A stretch of 56,869 bases of DNA from Burkholderiales bacterium (GCA_020848435.1 JADLAC010000013.1:1-56869), one strand, 5' to 3'. Positions 43,213-52,766 are shown, counted from the stretch's first letter. Notes: generated by a model not told the origin, from the sequence alone. A program made the numbers and translations.

Positions 43213-43240
43213 TTGTGGGCTGCACCGCCTGCGCTAGAAT
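43213..43240 (+). promoter_or_regulatory. candidate promoter of the TRAP genes
   Basis: TTGTGG (43213-43218) and TAGAAT (43235-43240) are 16 bases apart in the 138-bp gap before the TAXI receptor remnant. Confidence 0.45.
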
Positions 43241-43346
43241 CGATCGCACGCTGGCCGCCGCGGCTCGCCTTGCACCGAGCCGCTTGCTCTTTCCCTGCCC
43301 CGCATTGCGTACGGCCTTGCGGCCGTGGTCGCTTCAAGGAGGTTTT

Positions 43347-44009
43347 ATGCGCAAACTGTTGCTCGTGATGGCCGCGCTGCTCGCCTGCGCCGGCCCCGCC
43401 GCCCTCGCGCAGGAGAAGATCAACCTTTCGATCGCCACCGGCGGCACGGGCGGGGTCTACTATCCGCTCGGCGGCGGTATGGCCAACGTGCTCTCGAAAT
43501 ATGTGCCTGGCATGCAAGCCACTGCCGAGGTGACCGGCGGCTCGGTGGACAACTTGAAGCTCATCGGCAGCGGCAAGGGCTACATCGCGCTCGCCATGGC
43601 CGACGCTTCGCTCGATGCGTTGAACGGCAAGGACAAGTTCAGCGGCAACCCGGTATCGGTCCGGACCTTGATGGTGCTCTATCCCAACCGCATGCACGTG
43701 GTGACGGTCGAAGGGACGAAGATCAACAGCATGCAGGATCTCAAGGGCAAGCGCGTCTCGACGGGCTCTCCAGGCAGCGCCACCGGGTCATGGCCTTTCG
43801 CGTGATCGAGGCGGCCGGCTTGCAGCGCGACAAGGACATGAAGCGCGAGCGACTCGACGTGGCCGAATCGGTGAATGCGCTCAAGGACCGCAAGACACAA
43901 GGAAGCGAGCAATTTCGATCTCAAGTACCAGAACGATGACGCGACCCCGGTGCCCTGGCATCCCGGGGCGAAGAAGTACTTCGCCGAGCGCGGGGTGCAA
44001 CTGAAATAG
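43347..44009 (+). pseudogene. TAXI-family TRAP solute receptor, frameshifted and internally deleted
   Basis: The start is normal: AAGGAGG, then a signal peptide (MRKLLLVMAALLACAGPAALA) and LSIATGGTGGVYYPLGGGMA, VTGGSVDNLKLIGSG and STGSPGSAT. At about 43785 one base is missing from a G run, and the protein continues in the next frame (VMAFRVIEAAGLQRDKD...VAESVNALKDRK). Near 43900 it jumps again to a third frame with the normal C-terminus (NFDLKYQNDDATPVPWHPGAKKYF, stop 44007-44009). About 100 residues of the roughly 320-residue family are missing. The adjacent permease is intact. Confidence 0.85.
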
Positions 44010-44256
44010 CGGGGGATCGCGCAGCGACGGTTCCCGTTCGCCGCCGGACGGGCGCTAGCGACCCGGCCCCGCGCAGCCGTTGGATCGCGAGCGGCGATTC
44101 AGGTCCGCCGCCGGACGGCGATACCGGGACGAGCTTGCTTAGCGCGGTATCTGGCGTAGCCGAAATCGAGGCCGTCGCCACGCGGCAACCTCAGGCGATT
44201 GCGCGCGCGTAGCCGCGGCCAACGTATGCGCTGGCGCCGGCAGTGCGAACCGGGAG

Positions 44257-46485
44257 ATGACGGGTGTGACCGACGCCAAGCAGGCAACGCCTGAGATCGT
44301 GATCACCGAAGAGCAGCTACGCAAGGCGGAGGACTTCGTCGAGCAGGAGGAAGGCGCGACGCATCGATTCAGCGGCTGGCTGGGCGCCTCGCTTGCCGCG
44401 CTTGCAGTCGTGATGTCGCTGTTTCATCTCTACGCGGGCTATGCCATCGTGCCGACACAGACGTTGCGGCCCGTGCACGTGGCGTTCGTCCTGGTGCTGG
44501 CGTTCCTGCTCTTTCCGATGACCCCGCGGCTGCGCAACCGGGTCAACCCGCTGGATGTCACGTTTGCGGCGCTGGCGATCGCCGTAGTCGTGTACATGAT
44601 CCTCGGCGGTGACGACTTCACCGACCGCGCGACATCACCCACCTTCGTGGACCAGGCACTGGGCGTGGCGCTGATGCTGCTCGTGCTGGAAGCCGCACGC
44701 CGCACGACCGGCTGGATCATGCCGGCGGTGGTGCTGGTATTCCTGCTCTACGCCTTGATCGGTCCGCATCTGCCTGCGCCCTGGACCCACCGCGGCTACG
44801 ATGTCGGTCGCCTCACCGGGCATATGTACATGACGCTCGAGGGCATCTTCGGCACCGCGATCGACGTTTCCTCATCCCTCATCATTCTGTTCACCCTCTA
44901 CGGCGCGGTGCTGCAGTACTCCGGTGCCGGCAAGTTCTTCATCGATTTTTCTTTCGCGGCGATGGGCGGCAAGGCAACCGGCGCCGGCCGCACCGTGGTG
45001 CTGTCGTCGTTCCTGCTCGGCGGACCGTCCGGATCGGGGGTCGCAACCACGGTCACGCTCGGCTCGGTCGCGTATCCCATGCTGGCGAAATCGGGTTATT
45101 CCAGGGATGCCGCCGGCGGTCTGCTTGCCGCCGGTGGCCTGGGCGCGATCCTTTCGCCCCCGGTCCTCGGCGCTGCCGCATTCCTCATCGCGGAATTCCT
45201 GAAGATCTCCTATCTCGACGTCATCCTGATGGCGACCATCCCGACCGTGCTCTACTACTTCTCGATCCTGCTCATGGTCGAGCTCGATGCGCGCAAGTTC
45301 GGGATTCGCAGCATTCCGCTCGCGACCGAAAAGAGCCTCGGCCAGCTCACGCGCGAATTCGGCTTCCATTTCCTGTCGCTGGTCTCGATCGTCGTCTTCA
45401 TGCTGTTCGGGTTTTCGCCCATCCTGTCGGTGTTCTGGGCCACCTTGGTTGCGTTCGTGGTGAGCGCGCTGCATCCTGAAACCGCGCTGCTGGCGCGCGC
45501 GCAGATGGTCGTGTTCTGCATCGTCGCGATCGCGGTTGCGTCGGTGCACGCGCTCTTGAACGGGCAATGGGACGTATCGGCGCTGGATTACGCGCTGCCC
45601 GCTGGCGCGGCGGCATTGCTCATGGCCGCCTGGATCGAGCCGCGCATGCGAATATGGCCCGACAAGCTCGTTCGCGCGCTGCAGGCGGGCTCGGTCGGCA
45701 TGATCAACGTGGGGGCCACCTGTGCGGCGGCTGGAATGATCGTTGGGGTAGTCACGTTGACCGGCCTGGGGCTGAAATTCAGCTCGATCGTGCTGGGTTA
45801 CGCCGACAGCGGGGCGAACGGGCTACTGCGGATGCTGGTGCTGTTCGGGATGGACGCCACCGCAGCGTTGCTGCACGATCTCAAGCTCTTGTTGACGGCG
45901 CTCTTTACTTCGCTCATCGTCTGGATCGTCGGCCTCGCGGTTCCCGTCACCGCCAGCTATATCATCTGCGCGGTGATCGCGGCGCCGGCACTGATCCAGC
46001 TCGGGGTGCCGGACTTCGCCGCCCACATGTTCATCTTTTACTATGCCGTGCTGTCGGAAGTTTCTCCACCGACCGCCCTGTCGCCATTCGCCGCCGCGGC
46101 GATCACCGGCGGCGACCCGTACAAGACCACGCTGCAATCCTGGAAGTACACCGCGCCCGCGTTTCTCGTGCCGTTCATGTTCGTGCTCGACGCGAGCGGC
46201 ACCAATCTCTTGCTCACCGGTTCGTTCAAGAACCTCGCCGGCGCATCGTGGCTCGATATCGCCGAAGTCAGCGGCACGGCCATGATCGGCATCGCGGCGC
46301 TTGCCGGCGGCCTGCAGGGCTGGGTGTTTCGCCGTACGAGCGGGTGGGAGCGCTGGCTGCTCATCGTCGCGGGTGTGCTTCTCGTCTACCCGCGCGCCTG
46401 GGCCGATGCCATCGGCATCGGCCTCGTCGTGCTCGTCCTGATCGTGCAAAAGCTCGTTCGCATTCGCCCCGCGGTGCAGCCTTGA
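44257..46485 (+). CDS. TRAP transporter fused DctQM-type permease (TAXI class)
   Basis: The 742-residue protein has about 16-18 hydrophobic segments. The N-terminal part (45-190) corresponds to the small DctQ unit and the rest to DctM. It has LLGGPSGSGVATTVTLGSVAYPML, LLAAGGLGAILSPPVLGAAAFLIAEFL and PTALSPFAAAAITGGDPYKT, typical of TAXI-class fused permeases. These use a Na+ or H+ gradient to import organic acids delivered by a TAXI receptor, here a pseudogene. Either another receptor serves it or the system is decaying. Its stop overlaps the next start. Confidence 0.92.
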   Translation: MTGVTDAKQATPEIVITEEQLRKAEDFVEQEEGATHRFSGWLGASLAALAVVMSLFHLYAGYAIVPTQTLRPVHVAFVLVLAFLLFPMTPRLRNRVNPLDVTFAALAIAVVVYMILGGDDFTDRATSPTFVDQALGVALMLLVLEAARRTTGWIMPAVVLVFLLYALIGPHLPAPWTHRGYDVGRLTGHMYMTLEGIFGTAIDVSSSLIILFTLYGAVLQYSGAGKFFIDFSFAAMGGKATGAGRTVVLSSFLLGGPSGSGVATTVTLGSVAYPMLAKSGYSRDAAGGLLAAGGLGAILSPPVLGAAAFLIAEFLKISYLDVILMATIPTVLYYFSILLMVELDARKFGIRSIPLATEKSLGQLTREFGFHFLSLVSIVVFMLFGFSPILSVFWATLVAFVVSALHPETALLARAQMVVFCIVAIAVASVHALLNGQWDVSALDYALPAGAAALLMAAWIEPRMRIWPDKLVRALQAGSVGMINVGATCAAAGMIVGVVTLTGLGLKFSSIVLGYADSGANGLLRMLVLFGMDATAALLHDLKLLLTALFTSLIVWIVGLAVPVTASYIICAVIAAPALIQLGVPDFAAHMFIFYYAVLSEVSPPTALSPFAAAAITGGDPYKTTLQSWKYTAPAFLVPFMFVLDASGTNLLLTGSFKNLAGASWLDIAEVSGTAMIGIAALAGGLQGWVFRRTSGWERWLLIVAGVLLVYPRAWADAIGIGLVVLVLIVQKLVRIRPAVQP

Positions 46486-46991
46486 TCGGCTTGGCGCGTA
46501 AGCGCGGTGGTGCCACGGACCTAGCCTACAGCGCCGTGCTGGTCGCGCCGTTCGGACTCGTCGCCATCCGCGTGCACGACGAGCGCATCGCCGGCGTCGA
46601 CTATCTGCTGGCGGGCGAACAGCGGCAGATGGCCCCGGTGCACGCCTTGGCGCGCGAAGCCTGCCGCCAGATTCGAGCCTATCTGCGCGACCCGCGCCAT
46701 CGCTTCGATCTGCCCTGTGCCCCGGAGGGCACGCCGTTCCAGCAGCGCGTCTGGGCCGCCATCGCGCGCATTCCGAGCGGCGCTACACTCACGTATGGCG
46801 AGCTCGCGGCGGCCATCGGCAGCGGAGCGCGCGCGGTCGGCGGGGCTTGCGGCTCGAATCCGATCCCGCTCATCGTGCCGTGCCATCGCGTCGTCGCGGC
46901 CGGGGGTGGACTGGGCGGTTTCATGCATTCGCGCGCCGCGCCGCCGCTTCGCATCAAGGGCTGGCTGCTTCAACATGAAGCGTCGCGATGA
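46482..46991 (+). CDS. ogt: methylated-DNA--protein-cysteine methyltransferase
   Basis: The 169-residue suicide repair enzyme transfers alkyl groups from O6-alkylguanine to its Cys in NPIPLIVPCHRVVAAGG. The helix-turn-helix block is GTPFQQRVWAAIARIPSGATLTYGELAAAIG, and GGFMHSRAAPPLRIKGWLL completes the fold. No ATG is available; TTG 46482 overlaps the permease stop. Its end overlaps xerD by 17 bases, the usual betaproteobacterial neighbour. Confidence 0.9.
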   Translation: MIGLARKRGGATDLAYSAVLVAPFGLVAIRVHDERIAGVDYLLAGEQRQMAPVHALAREACRQIRAYLRDPRHRFDLPCAPEGTPFQQRVWAAIARIPSGATLTYGELAAAIGSGARAVGGACGSNPIPLIVPCHRVVAAGGGLGGFMHSRAAPPLRIKGWLLQHEASR

Positions 46992-47874
46992 CCCGCTCCT
47001 GGACGAGTTCTGCGACGGGCTGTGGCTCGAAGACGGGCTCGCACGCAATACCTTGGAGAGTTATCGCCGCGACCTGGCGCAGTTCGCGGCGTGGCTTCAG
47101 GCCCGCGAGGGCGCGAACCTGCTCGGCGCCGGCAAGGCCGAGGTGTTGGCTTACCTCGCGCATCGGGTCGCCACCGGCGTCAAGGCGGGTACGAGCGGAC
47201 GCTTGCTGTCGAGCTTGAAACGTTTCTACCGCTTTGCGCTGCGAAGCGGGAAAGCGAGCATCGATCCCACCGTTACGATCGACGCCCCCAAGCTCACGCG
47301 CGCGCTGCCCCAGTCGCTCAGCGAGACGGATGTCGAAGCGTTGCTCGCCGCTCCCGATGTCGATTGCGCGCTCGGGATGCGTGATCGCGCTATGCTGGAG
47401 ACGCTCTACGCCAGCGGGCTGCGCGTGTCGGAGCTGGTCGGGCTCGAGCCCGGCCAAGTGAGCCGCGACGCCGGCGTGGTGCGCGTACTGGGCAAAGGCG
47501 CCAAGGAACGGCTCGTTCCGCTCGGGGAGGAAGCGCTGGCGTGGATCGGTCGCTACCTGGTCGAGTCGCGGCCGGCGTTGCTGGGCGCCCGCAGCAGCGC
47601 GGCTTTGTTCGTGACCGCTCGTGCGCAGGCCATGACGCGGCAGGCGTTTTGGCACCTGGTTCGCCGCTATGCCCATGCCGCGGGCATCCACCGGCACCTG
47701 TCCCCGCACACCCTGCGGCACGCCTTCGCGACGCACTTGATCAACCATGGCGCCGACTTGCGCGTGGTGCAGATGCTGCTCGGACATAGCGATATCTCGA
47801 CTACGCAGATCTATACCCACGTGGCGCGCGAGCGCTTGAAGGTGCTGCACGCCCGCCATCATCCGCGCGGCTGA
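46975..47874 (+). CDS. xerD: site-specific tyrosine recombinase XerD
   Basis: The 299-residue recombinase resolves chromosome dimers at dif together with XerC. The N-terminal SAM-like domain includes LARNTLESYRRDLAQFAAWL. The catalytic domain has the Arg in TLYASGLRVSELVGL, His-x-x-Arg in SPHTLRHAFATHLINHGADLRVVQMLLGH and the nucleophilic Tyr in STTQIYTHVARERL. Length and position next to ogt favour XerD over XerC. Confidence 0.95.
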   Translation: MKRRDDPLLDEFCDGLWLEDGLARNTLESYRRDLAQFAAWLQAREGANLLGAGKAEVLAYLAHRVATGVKAGTSGRLLSSLKRFYRFALRSGKASIDPTVTIDAPKLTRALPQSLSETDVEALLAAPDVDCALGMRDRAMLETLYASGLRVSELVGLEPGQVSRDAGVVRVLGKGAKERLVPLGEEALAWIGRYLVESRPALLGARSSAALFVTARAQAMTRQAFWHLVRRYAHAAGIHRHLSPHTLRHAFATHLINHGADLRVVQMLLGHSDISTTQIYTHVARERLKVLHARHHPRG

Positions 47875-47886
47875 CGGGCCGCGCGG
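47863..47886. terminator. hairpin between convergent xerD and folB
   Basis: CCGCGCGG occurs twice (47863-47870 and 47879-47886) and is self-complementary, giving an 8-bp stem around the xerD stop codon. There is no T-tract, so it may be a Rho-type or bidirectional stop. Confidence 0.35.
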
Positions 47887-47895
47887 CCAGTGGTG

Positions 47896-48252
47896 TCAGC
47901 TTCGCTTGCCGCGCTCGATCACGACACCGAGCTTGCGCACGCCGCGTAGCGGTGCGAGCTTGGCGATCGACAGCCGCACCCATGGCGTCGCGAAGTCGGT
48001 GAGGATCATCGCGGCGATCTCTTCGGCGAGCTTTTCGATCAGGGTGAAGTGGCGCCCGGCGACCGTCTCGGCGATACGCTGTACCACCTTGGCATAATCG
48101 ACCGTGTCGGCGATGCGACCCGAACGCGCGCAGCGACTGGCATCGACCGCGAGCTCGATATTGAGCTCGAGCGTCTGTGCCACTTCGTGCTCCCAGGCAT
48201 AGATGCCGATGCGCGCATCGAGCTTCAGCTCGGAGATGAATATCGTGTCCAT
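47896..48252 (-). CDS. folB: dihydroneopterin aldolase
   Basis: The 118-residue folate enzyme splits 7,8-dihydroneopterin to 6-hydroxymethyl-dihydropterin and glycolaldehyde. It has MDTIFISELKLDARIGIYAWEH, SGRIADTVDYAKV, HFTLIEKLAEEIA and KLAPLRGVRKLGVVIER. The start at 48252 gives the standard N-terminus. It diverges from plsY with only 29 bp between. Confidence 0.95.
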   Translation of the reverse strand: MDTIFISELKLDARIGIYAWEHEVAQTLELNIELAVDASRCARSGRIADTVDYAKVVQRIAETVAGRHFTLIEKLAEEIAAMILTDFATPWVRLSIAKLAPLRGVRKLGVVIERGKRS

Positions 48253-48268
48253 GGCCGGCGGCCGATTG

Positions 48269-48274
48269 TAAAAT
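48269..48274 (+). promoter_or_regulatory. -10 box of plsY, possible leaderless transcript
   Basis: TAAAAT at 48269-48274 is the only AT-rich hexamer in the 29-bp gap. Transcription would start at or next to ATG 48282, leaving no room for a ribosome site. The -35 region would lie in folB and is poor. Confidence 0.35.
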
Positions 48275-48281
48275 AGCTGCG

Positions 48282-48881
48282 ATGAACCCGATAGTCGTGG
48301 CGTTCGGCGCCTACTTGATCGGCTCGGTGTCCTTCGCAGTCCTGGTGTCGCGGGCGTTCTCGCTGCCCGATCCACGCAGCTACGGCTCCGGCAATCCGGG
48401 CGCCACCAACGTGCTGCGCAGCGGCCGCAAGGCCGCGGCCGTGTTGACGCTTCTGGGCGATGGCCTCAAGGGATGGCTCGCCGTGTGGCTGGCGCAGCGC
48501 TACGGCGAGGAGCCGTTCATCGCGGCGGCCATCGCTGGCGTGGCGGTGGTTCTCGGCCACGTCTTTCCCGTGTTCCATCGTTTTCACGGCGGCAAGGGCG
48601 TATCGACGGCGGCAGGCGCGTTGCTCGGGCTGAATCTCTGGCTCGGCCTCGGGGCGCTTCTCACCTGGATCTTGATCGCGGCGTTCTTTCGCATTTCCTC
48701 GCTCGCGGCTCTCGTGGCCGCGGTTTCGGCACCGGTCTTCACGTTAATGCTGTTCAACGCGCACCACCCTTACCTCGCAGGCGTCACGGCCGTCGCGGCT
48801 ATTTTGTTGCTGCGGCACAAGAGCAACATCGCCAAGCTCCTTGCCGGCACCGAGGGCCGCATCGGCGAGCGCGCGTCCTGA
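48282..48881 (+). CDS. plsY: glycerol-3-phosphate acyltransferase PlsY
   Basis: The 199-residue membrane enzyme acylates glycerol-3-phosphate using acyl-phosphate, the first step of phospholipid synthesis. It has the three motifs SYGSGNPGATNVLRSGRKAA, HVFPVFHRFHGGKGVSTAAGALL and LLRHKSNIAKLLAGTEGRIG, with five hydrophobic segments. No ribosome site is visible before the ATG. Confidence 0.96.
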   Translation: MNPIVVAFGAYLIGSVSFAVLVSRAFSLPDPRSYGSGNPGATNVLRSGRKAAAVLTLLGDGLKGWLAVWLAQRYGEEPFIAAAIAGVAVVLGHVFPVFHRFHGGKGVSTAAGALLGLNLWLGLGALLTWILIAAFFRISSLAALVAAVSAPVFTLMLFNAHHPYLAGVTAVAAILLLRHKSNIAKLLAGTEGRIGERAS

Positions 48882-48977
48882 ACGGCGGACGAGAACGTGC
48901 CGAAGGCCACGCAGGCGGCCCGCCGTGGGGCGCAGCCACGCACGGAGGCTGCCGGGAAGGTCGCAGTAGCCCTGCGC

Positions 48978-50033
48978 CTATTCGGACGCGACGGCCGCGG
49001 CCGATTCGAGGTCCCAGCGCGGCTTCACCGTGAAAACCGGCGGTCCCGGATCGCGCGCGAAGCTGCCGGCAGCCAGCCGCAATGCACCCGCAAATGCGAC
49101 CATGGCGCCGTTATCGGTGCAAAATTCCAGGGGCGGATACGCTACCGCGACGTTGCGCAATGCAGCCTTTTCGTTCAGTAACGCGCGCAAGCGCTGATTA
49201 GCGCCGACGCCACCGGCGACGACGAGCTGACGGATGCCCGTGCTGTGCGCGGCCGCGAGGGACTTGCCCACGAGCACCTCGGCCACGGCTTCCTGGAACT
49301 CCGCAGCGAGGTCGGCCTTGTCTTGCGGGGCGAGCGCGCGGGCACGGAACTCGGTCAGGACCGCCGTTTTCAGGCCGCTGAAGCTCATGTCGAGGTCGCC
49401 GCTGGCGAGCATCGGCCGAGGGAGGCGATAGCGCCCGGGGCGTCCAGTGGCGGCGAGCTGTGCCAGCGCCGGTCCGCCCGGATAGCCCAGCCCGAGCAGC
49501 TTCGCGGTCTTGTCGAAGGCTTCGCCGGCCGCATCGTCGAGTGTTTCCCCGAGCAAGGCGTAGTCTCCGATGCCGCCCACCCGCATGAGCTGGCTGTGTC
49601 CTCCCGACACCAGCAAGGCGATGAATGGAAACCGGGGCGCGGGGCTGGACATGAGCGGCGACAGCAAATGGGCTTCGAGATGGTGGACCGCGAGTGCCGG
49701 AACCTTCAAAGCGTAAGCCGCGGCCTGCGCGAGGGAAGCGCCTACCAGCAAGGCTCCCGCGAGCCCCGGCCCGGCGGTATACGCGATGGCGGCGATATTC
49801 GTGCGCTGCATGCCCGCGCGCTCCAGGGTGAGATGCACCAGCGGCAGGAGGCGGCGCACGTGATCGCGCGAGGCGAGCTCGGGCACGACGCCGCCGTAGT
49901 GCGCGTGCAATTCGACCTGGCTGTGGAGCGTGTGCGCGAGCAGGCCGCGCACGCTGGAATAGACGGCGACTCCCGTCTCGTCGCACGAGGTTTCGATTCC
50001 GAGGACGGTGCTGTCGACTGGGGCCTTGGACAT
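48978..50033 (-). CDS. tsaD: tRNA N6-adenosine threonylcarbamoyltransferase TsaD
   Basis: The 351-residue enzyme adds threonylcarbamoyl to A37 of ANN-decoding tRNAs with TsaB/TsaE. Marks are [47 protein letters not shown] and the metal-binding [42 protein letters not shown] and [12 protein letters not shown] complete the fold. It diverges from rpsU. Confidence 0.97.
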   Translation of the reverse strand: MSKAPVDSTVLGIETSCDETGVAVYSSVRGLLAHTLHSQVELHAHYGGVVPELASRDHVRRLLPLVHLTLERAGMQRTNIAAIAYTAGPGLAGALLVGASLAQAAAYALKVPALAVHHLEAHLLSPLMSSPAPRFPFIALLVSGGHSQLMRVGGIGDYALLGETLDDAAGEAFDKTAKLLGLGYPGGPALAQLAATGRPGRYRLPRPMLASGDLDMSFSGLKTAVLTEFRARALAPQDKADLAAEFQEAVAEVLVGKSLAAAHSTGIRQLVVAGGVGANQRLRALLNEKAALRNVAVAYPPLEFCTDNGAMVAFAGALRLAAGSFARDPGPPVFTVKPRWDLESAAAVASE

Positions 50034-50038
50034 GGCGG

Positions 50039-50066
50039 TTGAAAGCCTGGGACGCGTTGCTATAAT
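50039..50066 (+). promoter_or_regulatory. sigma70 promoter of rpsU
   Basis: TTGAAA (50039-50044) and a perfect TATAAT (50061-50066) are 16 bases apart, 39 bp before the rpsU ATG. It starts the macromolecular-synthesis operon rpsU-yqeY-dnaG-rpoD. Confidence 0.75.
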
Positions 50067-50104
50067 GCCAGGTTCCCGCGTTCACTCAAGGAAGAAGCCC
50101 GCGT

Positions 50105-50317
50105 ATGACGACAGTTCGCGTCAAGGAAAACGAGCCTTTCGAAGCGGCGCTGCGGCGCTTCAAGCGTACGGTGGAAAAGACCGGTCTGCTGACCGAATTG
50201 CGCTCCCGCGAGTTCTATGAAAAGCCCACTTCCGCCCGTAAGCGCAAGCTCGCCGCCGCAGTCAAGCGCCAGCACAAGCGGCTGCGCTCCCAGCTCCTCC
50301 CGCCCAAACTGTACTGA
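50105..50317 (+). CDS. rpsU: 30S ribosomal protein S21 (bS21)
   Basis: The 70-residue basic protein [20 protein letters not shown]...[22 protein letters not shown] is diagnostic for bS21, which helps the ribosome start translation. AAGGAAG precedes the ATG. A large hairpin follows the stop. Confidence 0.97.
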   Translation: MTTVRVKENEPFEAALRRFKRTVEKTGLLTELRSREFYEKPTSARKRKLAAAVKRQHKRLRSQLLPPKLY

Positions 50318-50326
50318 TCGCGCCCC

Positions 50327-50366
50327 ATCGCACGCGAGCGATGCTCTCGCGCTCTATTCGTGCGAT
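50327..50366 (+). terminator. stem-loop after rpsU, likely partial terminator or processing site
   Basis: ATCGCACG (50327-50334) pairs with CGTGCGAT (50359-50366), with an inner GCGAG/CTCGC stem (50334-50338 with 50346-50350). Attenuation between rpsU and the downstream genes is known for this operon in other bacteria. The U-tract here is poor. Confidence 0.4.
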
Positions 50367-50399
50367 CTTCCCGCTTTATCCGCATAGCGCGCTCCCCCG

Positions 50400-50846
50400 G
50401 TGTCGCTCAAGGCCCGCATCAACGAGGACATGAAGGCCGCGCTGCGCGCCAGGCAGGCCGAGCGGCTCAAAGCCATCCGCTTGCTGCTCGCGGCGATTAA
50501 GCAGCGCGAAGTCGACGAGCGGATCGAGCTCGCCGATGCCGACGTGCTGGCGGTGATCGACAAGATGCTCAAGCAGCGCCGCGAATCGATCGCGCAGTTC
50601 GAACAGGGCGGCCGCACTGATCTCGCCGCCGCCGAACGAGGCGAGATCGAGATACTGCAAACCTACATGCCGCAACCGCTGCCCGAGTCGGAAATAGCAG
50701 CCCTCGTAGCTGCGGCGATCCGCGACGCCAACGCGGCCGGTCCACGGGACATGGGTGCGGTCATGACGTTATTGCGGCCGCGGCTCGCGGGGCGCGCGGA
50801 CATGGCTAAGGTGTCCGCGATCGTCAAGGCCAAGCTCTCGAATTGA
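50400..50846 (+). CDS. GatB/YqeY domain protein
   Basis: The 148-residue helical protein has MSLKARINEDMKAALRARQAERLKAIRLLLAAIKQ, QRRESIAQFEQGGRTDLA, ILQTYMPQPL and the tail MGAVMTLLRPRLAGRADMAKVSAIVKAKL. These match the YqeY family, whose C-terminal fold resembles the tail of GatB. It may bind tRNA, but the role is unproven. It starts with GTG and lies in the rpsU-dnaG operon, as in other betaproteobacteria. Confidence 0.92.
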   Translation: MSLKARINEDMKAALRARQAERLKAIRLLLAAIKQREVDERIELADADVLAVIDKMLKQRRESIAQFEQGGRTDLAAAERGEIEILQTYMPQPLPESEIAALVAAAIRDANAAGPRDMGAVMTLLRPRLAGRADMAKVSAIVKAKLSN

Positions 50847-50896
50847 AATCGCGTTTGGCATGGATGTTGCCCCCTGGGGAGGGCCCTGCCATCACC

Positions 50897-50902
50897 TATA
50901 AT
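50897..50902 (+). promoter_or_regulatory. -10 box before dnaG
   Basis: A perfect TATAAT with CTGGGG (50874-50879) 17 bases upstream as a poor -35. It lies 92 bp before the dnaG start and may give separate dnaG-rpoD expression. Confidence 0.45.
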
Positions 50903-50993
50903 GCGATCGAGCTGACCGCCGGCGCGCTGTTGAGCTGCGGGAGCGGCCTAACGTCCATGACGCGACCAGATCTGCGGGAGGGCCGGCCGGCGC

Positions 50994-52766
50994 ATGATCC
51001 CGGATGATTTCAAGCAGCAGCTGCTCAGCCGGGTGGACATCGTCGATGTCATCGAGCGGCACGTGCCCTTGCGCAAGGCGGGCCAGAATTTCGTGGCCCG
51101 CTGCCCGTTTCACAGCGAGAAGACCCCTTCGTTCTCCGTCAGTCCGGGCAAGCAGTTCTACCACTGCTTCGGCTGCGGCGCGCATGGCAACGCGATCAGT
51201 TTCGTCATGGAGCACGCGGGCCTGGGATACGTCGAGGCGGTAAAAGAGCTGGCGGGCATGGTAGGCATGAGCCTGCCCGAGTCGCGTCCCAATGCCGTGC
51301 CCCAGAACGGCGCGCCAGAAGCGGATCTGCGTGCGACCCTGCTCGCTGCGGCACGCTTCTACAAGGCCTGCTTGAAGCGATCGGACGCGGCCATAGCCTA
51401 TCTGAAGCAGCGCGGCGTGAGCGGCGAGATCGCCGCGCGTTTCGGGCTCGGCTACGCACCGGCCGGCTGGCAATCGCTGGCCGAGGCCTTTCCTGACTAC
51501 CGCAGCTCCGCGGCCTTGAAGGACGCCGGGCTCGTAGTCGACGGCGAGAACGGCAGGCGTTACGACCGGTTCCGCGATCGGATCATGTTCCCGATCACCG
51601 ACCCGCGCGGCAATGTCATCGGCTTCGGCGCCCGCGTGTTCGGCGAGGCGGCGCAGGAAGGGCCGAAGTACCTCAATTCGCCGGAGACCGCACTGTTCCA
51701 GAAAGGACAGGAGCTGTTCGGACTGTACCAGGCGCGGCCGGCGGTACGCCGGCACGGCCGCATCGTGGTCGTCGAAGGCTACATGGACGTGGTGTCGCTG
51801 CATCAGCACGGGGTCGATTACGCCGTCGCAACCCTGGGCACGTCGACCACGCCGGTACACGTGGCCAAGCTGTTGAAGCTCGCCGACGAGGTCTACTTCT
51901 GTTTCGACGGCGACGACGCCGGCCGCAAGGCGGCGTGGCGGGCGCTGGAGAACGCGCTCGACCAGTTGGTGGACGGCAAGCAATTGAGCTTCATGTTCTT
52001 TCCCGAGGGCGAGGATCCGGATTCGTACGTGCGCCGGTGCGCAGCCGACGACGTGTGGACGGCCTTGCCCTTGTCGGAGCTCATGGCGCGGGAGCTGAGC
52101 CGGCAGGTGGACCTTGAAACCGTCGAGGGGCGCGCCAAACTACTGCAACTGGCAGGGCCGCTGGTGCGCAAGGTGCCCGCTCCGGCGTTCCAGCTTCAAT
52201 TGCGGCGGCGCTTCGCCAAGTTGGCGGAGGTCACCGTTCCGGAACTGGAGGAACTGTTCGGCCTGCGGCCAGTCGTATCGAGCCCTGGGGCGGCGCGGCG
52301 AACCGGATTGGCCCGATCTCCCGCCATGCTCTCGCTGACCCGCTGGATCTTGCACGCGGTACTGAACGATCCCTCGCTCGCAGCGCGGGTCGAGCCGGCC
52401 GAGCTGGATGCCACGGACCGTTTCCACCCCGCGCTGTGCGGAGTCTTGGAGCTGCTGGCAAGGTGTCCTGAGCTCGGCGCGCGCGACATCTGTGCGGCGG
52501 CCATCGAGGCCGCGCGCGACGGTGCGACGGCGGGGCTGCTGCGCGAAGCCCATGCCGAAGTTCTGGCCTCCGAGAAGGTGGTGTCCGCGGCGGAATTCGA
52601 GTCCGCCTTGAGGACCTTGCGTGATCGGGTGGAGCGCCGGCGGATCACGGAGCTGATCGCCAAGGCCGGGCGCAGCGCCGAGGAAGCCGAGGAGTTGGAG
52701 CGCTTGAAGGAGCGCGTGAGTCAACGGGCGAAACAGCCGGCTGAATCGATCTTGTCAAGCGTATAA
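50994..52766 (+). CDS. dnaG: DNA primase
   Basis: The 590-residue primase makes RNA primers at the fork. The N-terminal zinc ribbon is CPFHSEKTPSFSV...HCFGCGAHGNAI (about 40-68). The polymerase core has RFRDRIMFPITDPRGNVIGFGAR. The Toprim metal sites are VVVEGYMDVVSLHQHG and YFCFDGDDAGRKAA. The last 150 residues are the helicase-binding domain. The ATG gives the standard start MIPDDFKQQLLSRVDIVDVI. Confidence 0.97.
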   Translation: MIPDDFKQQLLSRVDIVDVIERHVPLRKAGQNFVARCPFHSEKTPSFSVSPGKQFYHCFGCGAHGNAISFVMEHAGLGYVEAVKELAGMVGMSLPESRPNAVPQNGAPEADLRATLLAAARFYKACLKRSDAAIAYLKQRGVSGEIAARFGLGYAPAGWQSLAEAFPDYRSSAALKDAGLVVDGENGRRYDRFRDRIMFPITDPRGNVIGFGARVFGEAAQEGPKYLNSPETALFQKGQELFGLYQARPAVRRHGRIVVVEGYMDVVSLHQHGVDYAVATLGTSTTPVHVAKLLKLADEVYFCFDGDDAGRKAAWRALENALDQLVDGKQLSFMFFPEGEDPDSYVRRCAADDVWTALPLSELMARELSRQVDLETVEGRAKLLQLAGPLVRKVPAPAFQLQLRRRFAKLAEVTVPELEELFGLRPVVSSPGAARRTGLARSPAMLSLTRWILHAVLNDPSLAARVEPAELDATDRFHPALCGVLELLARCPELGARDICAAAIEAARDGATAGLLREAHAEVLASEKVVSAAEFESALRTLRDRVERRRITELIAKAGRSAEEAEELERLKERVSQRAKQPAESILSSV

